The notes beneath the pieces are model-generated. The model was not told where the DNA came from. It saw only the letters and a program-made list of their open reading frames with translations, and ran no database searches. A program made the translations under genes and the position numbers. DNA of 63,497 nt, taken from Hymenobacter glacialis (lineage in GTDB: Bacteria > Bacteroidota > Bacteroidia > Cytophagales > Hymenobacteraceae). The number at the start of each line of letters is the position of its first letter. Position 1 is the stretch's first letter. Below, one piece after another: positions 16,596 to 25,718 of this stretch. Where the stretch lies: assembly GCF_001816165.1 (NCBI RefSeq), contig NZ_MDZC01000048.1:1-63497 (forward strand), given 5' to 3'.

Positions 16596-19500
16596 TTAAG
16601 CCGGAGCGGACACGGCAGGCTGCGTCCGCTCGTTTTGCCGGCGCAAGCGTTGGCAGAGTACCCGCATGACGTTGCGGGCCACTTCGGCACATTCTTCTAT
16701 CACGTCGTAAAAATCTTCCTGGTCGATGCGGAAGGCCACCACCGGGGTCAGGGCCACGGCGGTAGCCGAGCGGGCTTCGGCATCGAGCAGCGATAATTCC
16801 CCGAAAAATTCGCCCCGGTGAAAGGAGGTGAGCTGCCGCGCGCCATCAAAGATGCCCACCTCCCCTTCGCACACAATGAACAAAGAAGTGCCCAGGGTCC
16901 CCTTCACAAATATTTCCTGCTCCGGCTGAAAGCTGACTTCCCGCATGATGGGCACGATGGTACCCAGCACGTTTTCGGAGGTTTCGGTGAACAGGGTGGT
17001 GCCTTTGAGCATCAGCACCCGCTCGCGGGCCGGGACGGTAGAAGTGGGGACGGAGGAAGGCATGAGCAAGGCGGTTATGTCGGGATGAAGGACTTGCAGA
17101 AAGTCGAAGGCGGCCGGGCGCTCCACGGGCAGCTGCCGCAGCACCAGCAGGGCACTTTCCTGAATGAGGGCATTGGTGGATTCCAGGTGCGGCTGCAGGC
17201 AGGCCACGGTAGCGGGCTGCGGATGCCACTGCCGCAGGGCCACCGCCACGGTCCAGGCCGAAAATGCGGCCGTGCCCCGGCGCACTATGGTGGTCTGAAT
17301 GGCTTCGGTGGTCACCATCGGGCCCAGCAGGTCGTCGAATCGGTGCACTCGTTCGGAGAGCCGGCCCGTCTCCAGCATGGCCTGCAGGCCCTGGTAGAGG
17401 GGGCGCGGAATCAGGTTATCGAGAATTTCCAGCGCGCTGGCCTGCCGCTCGCCGGTGGCATGGGCCACGCCCCGCTGCGCATCCACAACGGGCTGGCGCT
17501 CATATAACTGCATCAGCAGGCCAAAAATGCGCTGCTGGCTCCTGCGCAGCTCGTAGTGCAGGGCCTGGCGCAGCTCCGTGGTGGCGGCGGCCATGCCGTG
17601 CACCAGCTGTTGCGCCAGGCGCATTTCTTCTTCCACCAGCCGCTGGAAAACGGGCTTGTCGGCCAGCAGGGTGGCGTAGCCGCTCAGTGCGCGCAGGGCC
17701 GCCGCCCGCGCGCTCAGCCGGGGCCCCTGCACCACTTCTACCAGCACCTGCCGGGCGGCGGGGGTGGCCAGGCGCGTGCACACCTGGGCCAGGGCTTGCA
17801 GGTAGCGCCCGTCGGGCTCCTGGGCCAGGGCAGCCCTGAGGCCGGGCAGCGCGGCGTCCCCGGCTTTGGCCAGGCAGGTACCAGCGGCCTGCTGCGTGGA
17901 TTTTTCGCGCAGCAACGCCATAAGGAGCGCCAGCAGGCCGGTGCTGGGGGCGGCGGCGGTGGCCTGCACGGCCCGGTGCACCACGGCACGGTCGGCACTG
18001 TGGAAGCTGGCCGTGAGCACGGCAACCTGGCTGGTGGGGTCCAGCAGGTCCAGCAGGCTCAGGGCCACCAGGCGGGCACAGCTATCGGGGGCGGCGGCAA
18101 TGGCTGCGAGGCTGGCCAGGGCACCGGCATGGGCGGGGGCCAGCTCCAACCGGCCCCGAATTGCGCCTTTGCGTACCGCCAGGTCCGGGTGTTCCAGCAG
18201 GTCGTCGGCAGCGGGTTCGGGGTGGTGGCAGGCCAGGCAGCTGGCCATTTCCCGCACCGCGTCGTCGGGGTCCTCCAGGGCCAGCCGCCGCAGGAGTGGC
18301 ACGTCGGCTCGGTTGCCCAGCAGGCTGAGCACGCGGTTGCGCACCCGGCTGTCGGCGTGTTTCAAGAAGTCCTCGGCGTGTTGTACCAGCGCGTCCGATT
18401 CGGCTTTTTGCAGGTAATCGATGGCCTGAATTGCCTCGCGGTGGTTGGTGCGAAAAAGGCTGGCACGGGCCACGGGCTGGCTGGCCGCCGCGGCCTCCCG
18501 CAACGGCTCAGGGGCTAACCGCACCCCCAGCACATGCTTCAAATCGTTGATGTAATGGGCATAAGCACGCTGCAGTAGCACGGCTGCGCCAATCAAGAAA
18601 GCTGCCATCCACAGAAAAGGCACCCACTGGTTGAAGCCGGGCGACTGGTGCAGCGCCAGCAACAAGGCCCCGCCCATACCCAGACCCAGCGGCTCGTAAA
18701 ATCCTTTCACCACAGCGTAGCCCTGCAGCCGCTCCGGCGTGGCCATGGGCTGAAACAACACCAGAAACAAGGGCTCCAGCACGGCCCGGCGCAGCACCTC
18801 CAGCACCAGAACCAAGCCGCCGAAATAAGCCATGACCACCGCCGGGCCGGCCCCCACCGCGCGCAGGGTGCCAAAAACCAGCAGCCCGCCCAAAGCAAGA
18901 AGCGGCAGCACGGCCAGCAGCCGGCGCACGCCCAGGCGGCCAGTGCCGGGTTGGGATAGCCCCAGCTTGAAGACCATGGCCAGCAGGTAGGTAATTGCCA
19001 AAAGCCCACCCACGTACTCCAGTATGGTGGCTTGTTCCTGGAATCTGTCCTTCACCTGCATAAAAAACAGGTACTCCACCCCCACCGCCACCGTGGCTAC
19101 GGCCATGATGCTCAGGCCCATGCTGCGCACCAACGGGCTACTACCCAGCAGGGTGCGCCAAAAAGAAGAGTGGCCGGCGGGAGCCTGCACCAGCCGCCGC
19201 GCCTGGGGATGGCCGCCCACCCGCTGCACCCGGAAAGTGAGCCGCTGGGCCAGCAGCGCCAGCACGTAGGCCACGGCCGCCGTGAACAGCAACATAGTGA
19301 GGGCGCTGCGGGCGTGCACAACCACGGCAATAACGGCGCCCAGGGCCTTGGCCGGCATCTCGCCGGCTCTCACTTTGCTGAACAGGCGCCGTCCCTGCCG
19401 CGCGTTGAACACCACCGCCGACATGCTCCAAAACTCCAGGTTGGTGAGCAGGTAAATCAGGCGGTAGCCCGTGACGATGGTCACGGCACTGGCCACCGAA

Positions 19501-19817
19501 GGCGCCCGCAACAGCAGCAGACTTAGCACCGCCGCCACTACCACGGCCACCAGCAGCGCCCGCGTGGCCAGCTTGCGCAGCAGCAGGCGGTGCTGGTAGT
19601 GGGCGTAAGCCCTGCCCACGGCCAGCATGGCCAGCGCGCTGATGCAGTAGGCCAGCGGCAAGTTGCGCGCGGGGTTATCGGCCAGCAGCAGCACGTGGGC
19701 GGCCACGTACACCAGCATGGTGCCAATGCCCAGCAAAAAGTGGTGCACGAAAAACAGCCAGACCGTTTTGGTTTCCCGCGGCCGCACTCCCAGAAAACGA
19801 AACCACTTGTCCATCAT
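16596..19817 (-). CDS. Nucleotide-transporter-like membrane protein with HEAT repeats and cNMP-binding domain
   Basis: The 1073-residue protein has three parts. Residues 1-430 contain about twelve membrane helices and resemble the ATP/ADP carrier (TLC/Npt) and MFS fold (WLFFVHHFLLGIGTMLVYVA). Residues about 440-880 are an Ala/Leu-rich series of HEAT-like repeats (DSRVRNRVLSLLGNRADVP). Residues about 925-1060 form a cyclic-nucleotide-binding domain with the phosphate cassette GEFFGELSLLDAEARSATAV. Cytoplasmic cNMP binding could gate transport or signalling by the membrane part. The substrate cannot be read from sequence. A single start (MMDKWFRF) and no frame break are seen. Confidence 0.85.
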   Translation of the reverse strand: MMDKWFRFLGVRPRETKTVWLFFVHHFLLGIGTMLVYVAAHVLLLADNPARNLPLAYCISALAMLAVGRAYAHYQHRLLLRKLATRALLVAVVVAAVLSLLLLRAPSVASAVTIVTGYRLIYLLTNLEFWSMSAVVFNARQGRRLFSKVRAGEMPAKALGAVIAVVVHARSALTMLLFTAAVAYVLALLAQRLTFRVQRVGGHPQARRLVQAPAGHSSFWRTLLGSSPLVRSMGLSIMAVATVAVGVEYLFFMQVKDRFQEQATILEYVGGLLAITYLLAMVFKLGLSQPGTGRLGVRRLLAVLPLLALGGLLVFGTLRAVGAGPAVVMAYFGGLVLVLEVLRRAVLEPLFLVLFQPMATPERLQGYAVVKGFYEPLGLGMGGALLLALHQSPGFNQWVPFLWMAAFLIGAAVLLQRAYAHYINDLKHVLGVRLAPEPLREAAAASQPVARASLFRTNHREAIQAIDYLQKAESDALVQHAEDFLKHADSRVRNRVLSLLGNRADVPLLRRLALEDPDDAVREMASCLACHHPEPAADDLLEHPDLAVRKGAIRGRLELAPAHAGALASLAAIAAAPDSCARLVALSLLDLLDPTSQVAVLTASFHSADRAVVHRAVQATAAAPSTGLLALLMALLREKSTQQAAGTCLAKAGDAALPGLRAALAQEPDGRYLQALAQVCTRLATPAARQVLVEVVQGPRLSARAAALRALSGYATLLADKPVFQRLVEEEMRLAQQLVHGMAAATTELRQALHYELRRSQQRIFGLLMQLYERQPVVDAQRGVAHATGERQASALEILDNLIPRPLYQGLQAMLETGRLSERVHRFDDLLGPMVTTEAIQTTIVRRGTAAFSAWTVAVALRQWHPQPATVACLQPHLESTNALIQESALLVLRQLPVERPAAFDFLQVLHPDITALLMPSSVPTSTVPARERVLMLKGTTLFTETSENVLGTIVPIMREVSFQPEQEIFVKGTLGTSLFIVCEGEVGIFDGARQLTSFHRGEFFGELSLLDAEARSATAVALTPVVAFRIDQEDFYDVIEECAEVARNVMRVLCQRLRRQNERTQPAVSAPA

Positions 19818-19879
19818 ACTGCTGCTTAGGAAGCAGGCCGCCGCACCCGGCGGCCTGGCGTGCGGCGGGCCGCACGGCG

Positions 19880-20851
19880 TTAGTGCAAGGCCCGCTTTTT
19901 TATCAGGCCGCCTTTCATGTCGCTCACGCTGTGCGTTACCACAAAAGCGTGCGGGTCAATTTTATGAATCTCGTCGAAGAGGCCCACCACTTCCAGCCGG
20001 GTCACTACCGTGAACACGGCCTCCACTTTCAGGTGCTGGTGCCCGTGCGAGCCGTAGCCCTGCGTGCATTCGTACACGGTAGCGCCGCGGTGGAGCTGCT
20101 CGGTAATCATGCGCCGGATTTCGGTGCTGTGGAAGGAAATGACCGTGAGGCCGGTGTACTCCTCGATGCCCACCAGGATAAAATCAACGGTTTTGGCCGC
20201 CGACAAATACGCGAGTATCGAGTACAGCGCTGTTTCGATGGAAAGCAGCCAGGCAGCCACGCCGAATATTATAATATTTATATTCAGCACTATATCACCA
20301 ATCGAAACGGGTAGTTTCCGGCTCAGGTACAACGCCAGAATCTCGGTACCGTCCAGCACGCCGCCGCCCCGCATGGCCAGGCCGATGCCCGCGCCGAGAA
20401 AAAACCCGCCGAACACGGCAATCAGGAGCTTGTCCTGCGTGAGCACCGGGAAGGTGACGACCAGCAAGGCACCCGAAAGCGCCAGAATGGTGAACAGCGT
20501 TCTGAGCGCGAATTTGCGGCCCAGGTGGTAGTGTCCGAGGACGATGAACGGAATGTTGATGACAATGATGAGCACCGAGAGCGACACGCCCGTGAGCTGG
20601 CTGATGAGCAGCGAAATGCCCGTAACACCGCCATCAATGAAGCCGTTGGGCAGCAAAAACCCCTTGAGGCCCAGCGCGGCAGAAAACACACCGGCCGCCA
20701 GCAGCAGCATCTGCAGCACGGGGCGCACCCACTGCCGCGCCGCCTGCCCCAGGGCGCCCGGTGCAGCGGCATCGGCCACAACCGGCGCTGCGGCTGGCAG
20801 GGCAGCTTTCCGCATGCGGAAGCTTGGAGGAATGAGTTGGTCGAATAACAT
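19880..20851 (-). CDS. YitT family membrane protein (DUF161 plus DUF2179)
   Basis: ATG 20851 (MLFDQLIPPSFRMRK) gives 323 residues; the longer upstream reading crosses likely promoter sequence. After a Pro/Ala-rich start there are five or six helices with the family segments LKGFLLPNGFIDGGVTGISL and RGGGVLDGTEILAL. A C-terminal cytoplasmic DUF2179 domain (about 235-315) contains EEYTGLTVISFHSTEIRRMI and RGATVYECTQGYG. Function is unknown for the family. It stands 62 nt upstream of the cNMP-binding transporter start on the same strand and may share its transcript. Confidence 0.9.
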   Translation of the reverse strand: MLFDQLIPPSFRMRKAALPAAAPVVADAAAPGALGQAARQWVRPVLQMLLLAAGVFSAALGLKGFLLPNGFIDGGVTGISLLISQLTGVSLSVLIIVINIPFIVLGHYHLGRKFALRTLFTILALSGALLVVTFPVLTQDKLLIAVFGGFFLGAGIGLAMRGGGVLDGTEILALYLSRKLPVSIGDIVLNINIIIFGVAAWLLSIETALYSILAYLSAAKTVDFILVGIEEYTGLTVISFHSTEIRRMITEQLHRGATVYECTQGYGSHGHQHLKVEAVFTVVTRLEVVGLFDEIHKIDPHAFVVTHSVSDMKGGLIKKRALH

Positions 20852-21172
20852 CGGAACCGAAAAAAACCGTGAGCAGCCACTAAACGGATTCCGGCGTGTG
20901 CACTGGTTGCCAGCCCGGCAACCTACTTTTTTCGAAATCCATGCATCATTGCCGGCTATTCCAGCCAGCACCGCAGTTCCCAGGCGGGCGCCCTCCCTGC
21001 TTCCGGGCAGGGGGCGCGGCCTTCTCTATACGCCGCTTCCGGCAGGCGCAGGCCCACCCAACGGCTCAGAAGCTCATTGCCCAAAAGGGCACCAGCGTAC
21101 CCGTTAGAGGCAAACCGGCGAATTTGTTAAATATATAGAATTAATTTAATAAAATGGCTGAATTGTTCTGGT
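20852..21172. other. Intergenic region, nothing recognised
   Basis: Between the histidine kinase end and the YitT start there is an AT-rich stretch at about 21115-21160 but no gene, repeat or clear terminator that I can support. Confidence 0.5.
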
Positions 21173-23350
21173 TTAAACCACGGCTTCCTGCACCGTCACG
21201 GGCAGGGAGACGGTGAATTCAGTAAACTCACCTTCCTGGCTTTCCACCGACATCGTGCCGCCGTGCCCCTTGGTTACCACGTCGTAGCTCAGCGACAGTC
21301 CCAGCCCCGTGCCCTCCCCGGTGGGCTTGGTGGTGAAAAACGGCTGAAAGATTTTGTCGCGCACGGCGCTCGCAATGCCGTTGCCGTTGTCGCGCACCTG
21401 CAGCAGCACCGCGCCGGGGGTGTGACTGGTGCGCACCTGCACCTCGGGCTGGTAGCCGGCCCCGGCCTGGGCGCTTTTTTCGGCCACGGCATAAAAAGCA
21501 TTGGTCAGCAGGTTGAGCAGCACCCGGCTCAGGTCCTGGGGCACCACGTGGGCGGGCGGCAGGTCGGGGTCCAGCGCAGTGGTGAGGGTGGCGTTGAAGC
21601 CCTGGTTTTTGGCGCGCCAGCCGTGGTAGGCCAGCCGCAGGCATTCTTCGGCCAGGGCGTTGAGGTTGGTGGCCTCGCGCTGGCCACTGCTGCCGCGGGA
21701 GTGCTCCAGCATGCGCTTCACGATGAGGTCGGCGCGGTGCCCGTGCTCGTGAATCTTGTGCTGGTTTTGGGAAAGCTCCTGCAGAAGCTGGTCGAGGGTT
21801 TGCCGGCCGGCGGTGCTCAGGTGCTCCCTGGCCAGCTCGTACTCCAGCTCATCCACCAGCTCCACGCTCAGCTCGGAGAAGTTGGTAACGAAGTTGAGCG
21901 GGTTCTGAATTTCGTGGGCCACCCCGGCCGTGAGTTCGCCCAGGCTGGCCATTTTCTCGCGCTGCACCAACTGGGCCTGCGTGGTTTGCAGTTCGGTCAG
22001 GGTGCGGTCGAGGGTGTCGCGGTGGGCGGCAATCTCCACGTTCTTTTCGTTGAGGCGGCGGTTGGCACGCAGCTTCAGGAAAATGTTGCGCAGCAGCAGC
22101 GCCACCACCAGCACCACCCCCACCAGCCCGGCCAGCAGGCCGTAGAGCTGCAGGCGCTGGCGGGCGGCCTTGTGGGCCTGCAACTGCCGCGTTTTATTGA
22201 GCAGGTCTATCTGCACCTGTTTTCTGTCCAGCTCGTAGCCGTAGCGCAGGGCGCTGCTGCGCCGGTTGGTATCCTCCCCCGATAGCGTATCGGTGTAAGC
22301 CATGTGCAGGTTGCGGTAGCGGTAAGCCTCCTCAAAATTGCCGTTCTGAGCGTAGGCGTCCGCTAGGATGTCGGTTGCTTTCCGAATGTTGTCGTTGGTG
22401 CCCGCCTGCTGGCTCAGGGCCAGGCCGTGACGGGCCAGCACCAGCGCGCTGTCGGGCTGCTGGTCCAGCAGGTAGGCCCGGGCCAGCATCAGCTCCACCA
22501 TGGGCAGGTTGTAGTCGTCGCCGGTTTGGCGCACCAGCTGCCGGGCCCGCCGGCTGTGCGCCAGCGCCTCGGTGCGGTTGCCCAACAGGCCGTACACCTC
22601 GGCCAGGCTGGTTTCGTTGCCAATCTCCCCCGAGGTGTCGCCCAATTCTTTGCTCAGTTGCAGAGCCCGCTGGTAGTATGCCAGCGCCGGGGGCCACTGC
22701 CTGAGCATCTGGAACGTGTTGCCGAGGCCGTTGAGGGCAGTAAGCGCCACTTGTCGGTCGCCGGTGCGCTGGGCGCTGCGCAGCACGGCGTGCCGCACCG
22801 GCACGGCTTCGTCGTAGTTGCCCATGAGGTTATAAATTTCTCCCAGGTTGGCCTGCAGGCGCGTGAGGGTCACGATGTCGCCGGCCTTTTCGGCCAGCGG
22901 TAGGCCTCGCAGCGCCGCCTGCAGGGCCGGCGTGGGGTTGCCCTGCAGCATGTGAATCAAACTCAGCTGCAGCCAGGCCCGGGCCTGGCCGCTGAGGTCG
23001 CCGCGTCGGGTGCAGAGGCGCTGGGCCCGCTGCGCATACGAATAGGCGCGGTCGAACTGGTTTTGCCGGCGGTAGAGCATACTAGCCAGCAGCAGGGCCT
23101 CGCTTTCACCGGGGGGGTCTTTCAGGCGCTGGGCCAGGCCCAGGGCCTGTTCCGCCAGGGTGGTGGCCTGGGTTTCGTCCTTCACGCGCAGCTCGGTGGC
23201 CAGGGCCAGCAGGCGCCGCACCCGCGTGGTATCGGGCCGCGGCTGGGCCCGCAGCAACGCCCGCAAACTATCGTCGCGGGCCGGCTGGGCCTGCGCCGGC
23301 AGCACCAGCCACGTGGCGTGCAGGACCAACAGAATGGCATACGCTCGCAT
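21173..23350 (-). CDS. TPR-containing sensor histidine kinase
   Basis: The 725-residue protein begins with a signal peptide (AILLVLHATWLVLPAQAQ) and a periplasmic array of tetratricopeptide repeats (about 60-370; for example ALAYYQRALQLSKELGD). One transmembrane helix follows (about 402-424, LAGLVGVVLVVALLLRN), then a coiled coil. The dimerisation domain carries the phospho-accepting His in ELTAGVAHEIQNPLNF (about 478). The ATPase domain has N (LLNLLTNAFYAV), G1 (DNGNGI) and G2 (GEGTGLGLSLSYDV) boxes. No response regulator is adjacent, so it is an orphan kinase here. The TPR sensor suggests protein or peptide input. Confidence 0.93.
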   Translation of the reverse strand: MRAYAILLVLHATWLVLPAQAQPARDDSLRALLRAQPRPDTTRVRRLLALATELRVKDETQATTLAEQALGLAQRLKDPPGESEALLLASMLYRRQNQFDRAYSYAQRAQRLCTRRGDLSGQARAWLQLSLIHMLQGNPTPALQAALRGLPLAEKAGDIVTLTRLQANLGEIYNLMGNYDEAVPVRHAVLRSAQRTGDRQVALTALNGLGNTFQMLRQWPPALAYYQRALQLSKELGDTSGEIGNETSLAEVYGLLGNRTEALAHSRRARQLVRQTGDDYNLPMVELMLARAYLLDQQPDSALVLARHGLALSQQAGTNDNIRKATDILADAYAQNGNFEEAYRYRNLHMAYTDTLSGEDTNRRSSALRYGYELDRKQVQIDLLNKTRQLQAHKAARQRLQLYGLLAGLVGVVLVVALLLRNIFLKLRANRRLNEKNVEIAAHRDTLDRTLTELQTTQAQLVQREKMASLGELTAGVAHEIQNPLNFVTNFSELSVELVDELEYELAREHLSTAGRQTLDQLLQELSQNQHKIHEHGHRADLIVKRMLEHSRGSSGQREATNLNALAEECLRLAYHGWRAKNQGFNATLTTALDPDLPPAHVVPQDLSRVLLNLLTNAFYAVAEKSAQAGAGYQPEVQVRTSHTPGAVLLQVRDNGNGIASAVRDKIFQPFFTTKPTGEGTGLGLSLSYDVVTKGHGGTMSVESQEGEFTEFTVSLPVTVQEAVV

Positions 23351-23439
23351 GCTGGAGGGGAATGTTAAAGAAGTACTCGGCCAGGCAATGTAATTTTCGC
23401 AAATCCTTGATAATCAGCAAAAATTCAACGTATCAACTT

Positions 23440-23889
23440 TTAATAGGGAGGATTGTGAATAACGCCCAACGTCATCTCAACCTGGGCTTTGCACTCCGTT
23501 TTCGGCTTAATGACCACGCTCGCCATGGTAATTGTGCGAGCCTCCGACTCCGACGTTTCAGCGTTGGGAAATGGGTAGGCAAGCAGGGTGGTTTTCTTCT
23601 GAAACTGCCCGGCGCCGGGTATTTTCTTCAGCACGTTCTGGTAAATGGTTTCCACCATTCCGAGGTCGCGTACCCGGAAGTAGGTAGGCGGAAATTTTTC
23701 CGCAAAAAGGCTGGCGTGATTGGTAACCAGATTAATGAGGTACAAGTCGTATTCACTTGTATGAAACAGCACTTTGTCCTTCGTGATGTAATCCGGTGGC
23801 AGGTTCAGAATCTGGGAATAAAAGTCCACCGTTTCTTCCCAATCGGCGGGTAAAACCCCAATTTCCATGGCAGTTGGCTTTTGTTCCAT
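23440..23889 (-). CDS. Glyoxalase/VOC-like small protein
   Basis: The 149-residue protein has the beta-alpha-beta-beta-beta pattern of the vicinal-oxygen-chelate fold: WEETVDFYSQILNLPPDYIT, then DKVLFHTSEYDLYLINLV, then a second unit from FRVRDLGMVETIYQNVL. Metal ligands are not evident, so it may be a non-catalytic relative. The upstream start region is AT-rich. It precedes the histidine kinase gene by 89 nt on the same strand, but no functional link is evident. Confidence 0.6.
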   Translation of the reverse strand: MEQKPTAMEIGVLPADWEETVDFYSQILNLPPDYITKDKVLFHTSEYDLYLINLVTNHASLFAEKFPPTYFRVRDLGMVETIYQNVLKKIPGAGQFQKKTTLLAYPFPNAETSESEARTITMASVVIKPKTECKAQVEMTLGVIHNPPY

Positions 23890-24243
23890 AAGGAGTCAGG
23901 CTAAAAAGTGACATTATATTCATAAATATAAGTCGTTATATCCAATAACAACAAAGCGCTGCCTCAAATAATTGACCATTGGCGCTTGCTATTTGGGTAG
24001 GCCGCATAGGCCCGGTGCGAAGGCTGCACAAGAGCAGGTACACGCTTTTGGTTGGCGGCTGCCGTAAGTTGCCGGGAGGCACCCGTGAGCCCGGCCGCGC
24101 CAAAGCGGGATGGCCACCTGAGTGCCTGCATTCACAAAGCGTAGCCTTAGCATGAAAATATATAGGTAAGTTTGGACGCTGGATGGCGAAGCTGAACCGT
24201 TTTAACGGCTACTGCGTAGCAATCCTGTTCACTTCAGCCCGCC
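23890..24243. other. Intergenic region with one promoter-like box
   Basis: This 354-bp divergent region contains TAAGTTTG at 24167-24174 upstream of the lipoprotein gene and AT-rich sequence near 23900-23960 upstream of the VOC gene. Nothing else is recognised. Confidence 0.5.
24167..24174 (+). promoter_or_regulatory. Candidate -7 box TAAGTTTG
   Basis: An exact TAnnTTTG lies 70 nt upstream of the ATG at 24244. The -33 region has CTTAG rather than TTTG, so the call is tentative. Confidence 0.4.
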
Positions 24244-24717
24244 ATGCTCATGCGTCACGCCTATTTGCTACCCCTTGCCTTCCTGTTTAGCTGCGCCGCT
24301 TCCGACCAGCTTGCTTCTGAATCTCCTGCCGATACCACGGCACGCAATGTGGACCGCGCCTTCGACGTGCCGGCCCTGCTGGGCATGAACGCCACCCAGA
24401 TAGTGCGGCCCCTCACCGGCCAGGACATCCGCTACGACCAGGACCGCACCCCGCGCGAAATGCTCAGCGGTGGCGGCAAAGAGGCCAGCAAAACCTATTG
24501 GCACGACACCACGGCCCTCGTTGTGAGCTACAATCCCGAGAGCCTGCACGTCAACAGCTACTTCATCAGAACCAAATCGGGCCTTACCCGCGACTACAAA
24601 ACCCTGCTCAAGCTGGCCAACGTCAGCGAGTATGATAAGCGCATGCGCATCGAGCCCATGGCTTCGGTGAGCAACCCACAGCTGTACACCGGCGTGAAGC
24701 TGGTGCCGCTGCCCTAG
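24244..24717 (+). CDS. Uncharacterised lipoprotein
   Basis: The 157-residue protein has a lipobox LAFLFSC (Cys 17) and a soluble domain that includes FDVPALLGMNATQIVRPLTG, spaced like small secreted domains of Bacteroidota. No catalytic motif is visible. It stands alone between divergent and unrelated genes. The ATG at 24244 is followed by a second at 24250; the first is kept. Confidence 0.7.
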   Translation: MLMRHAYLLPLAFLFSCAASDQLASESPADTTARNVDRAFDVPALLGMNATQIVRPLTGQDIRYDQDRTPREMLSGGGKEASKTYWHDTTALVVSYNPESLHVNSYFIRTKSGLTRDYKTLLKLANVSEYDKRMRIEPMASVSNPQLYTGVKLVPLP

Positions 24718-24986
24718 TCCGTATTTAGCTCGCTTACGCCACCACTTAAGCTACGTGAGCCGTCAGCAGCGACCTTGAGTAGCGTCGCCGGAGGTAGCCC
24801 CTTCCCGTGCCGTGCCGGCGCGCTGGTTCATTTCGCCGCGGCAAGCAGCCGTTGGGGCGGGCAGTCAGGTTGCAGCAAGCACCTCGTGTCAGAGGTAAGC
24901 ACTGGCTTAAAGAAAGCGCGGACAGCCGCGGTAATGGTTTTTCAGCCAACCGGAAATAGGTTTGCATACTGGAACCCTGTTTCCGG

Positions 24987-25649
24987 TTGAATCCCTTGCC
25001 CCCAAAGCCGCCCCACGTGCCTGACACCATTCCTCCCGCCGCCCCTACCGGCCCCACGCCAAACGATTTCGCCAGCTTTTACCTCTACGGCCTCACCACC
25101 ACTCCTTACCAGCAGTCTACTGACTTTGATAAGTTTGGTGAGCTCTACAAGCTCGTGGTGGGCGCGCACGGCGGGTTCAGCATTGCCAGCTCCTTCCATC
25201 CGTACCAGCTGCTCAATCCGGCCGGGGTGTCGGTGTGGTACACGGCCTTTGCGCAGTTCTACGCGCAGCCCAGCCGCATCGAAATGTTTGGGGAAATGAC
25301 GCTGGAGAAAACACCTTTTCTGGTGGTGCCGCCCGCCTCTTTTGCCGAGTACCACGTGTGGCCCGATGCCCGGTTAACCCACGCCGAAAATCCCATTTTC
25401 AGCCGCTATGTCCCCTTCGTCATCCCGTTTCTGGTGCGCAAAGCTCCGGCAGCCCTGCGCTGGGACGCCGAAGTAGCCGCCGCCGGCGCCGACCGCGAGC
25501 GCCTGAGCTGGTACCTGGAGGCCGTGAAAGAAGCCATGCAGTTTCTGCAGCCGGCCCCGGCGCTGCTGCTGGGCTTCGGCGAGTTCGACGAGCAGCATCC
25601 GGAACAGCTCATTGAGAAATTCATGAACTGCCGCGAGCTGCTGCGCTAA
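24987..25649 (+). CDS. Uncharacterised 220-residue cytoplasmic protein
   Basis: The protein has a Pro-rich start (MNPLPPKPPHVPDTIPPAAP), no signal peptide and a globular domain with DFASFYLYGLTTTPYQQSTD and ALLLGFGEFDEQHPEQLIEK. Codon usage is normal for the window, which supports it being a real gene. I do not recognise a family. The start could be a later codon if the Pro-rich part is untranslated. Confidence 0.65.
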   Translation: MNPLPPKPPHVPDTIPPAAPTGPTPNDFASFYLYGLTTTPYQQSTDFDKFGELYKLVVGAHGGFSIASSFHPYQLLNPAGVSVWYTAFAQFYAQPSRIEMFGEMTLEKTPFLVVPPASFAEYHVWPDARLTHAENPIFSRYVPFVIPFLVRKAPAALRWDAEVAAAGADRERLSWYLEAVKEAMQFLQPAPALLLGFGEFDEQHPEQLIEKFMNCRELLR

Positions 25650-25671
25650 AACGGCGCAGCCGCTACCTCTG

Positions 25672-25702
25672 TCAAGCGGAGCAGAGCAAAGCATCTCATC
25701 GC
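25672..25702. repeat. Degenerate half copy of the palindromic repeat
   Basis: GAGCAGAGCAAAGCATCTCAT resembles the GAGC...GAAGCATCTC arm of the palindromes, with substitutions. It sits between convergent genes. Confidence 0.45.
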
Positions 25703-25718
25703 CGCCGAACGACTGGTT

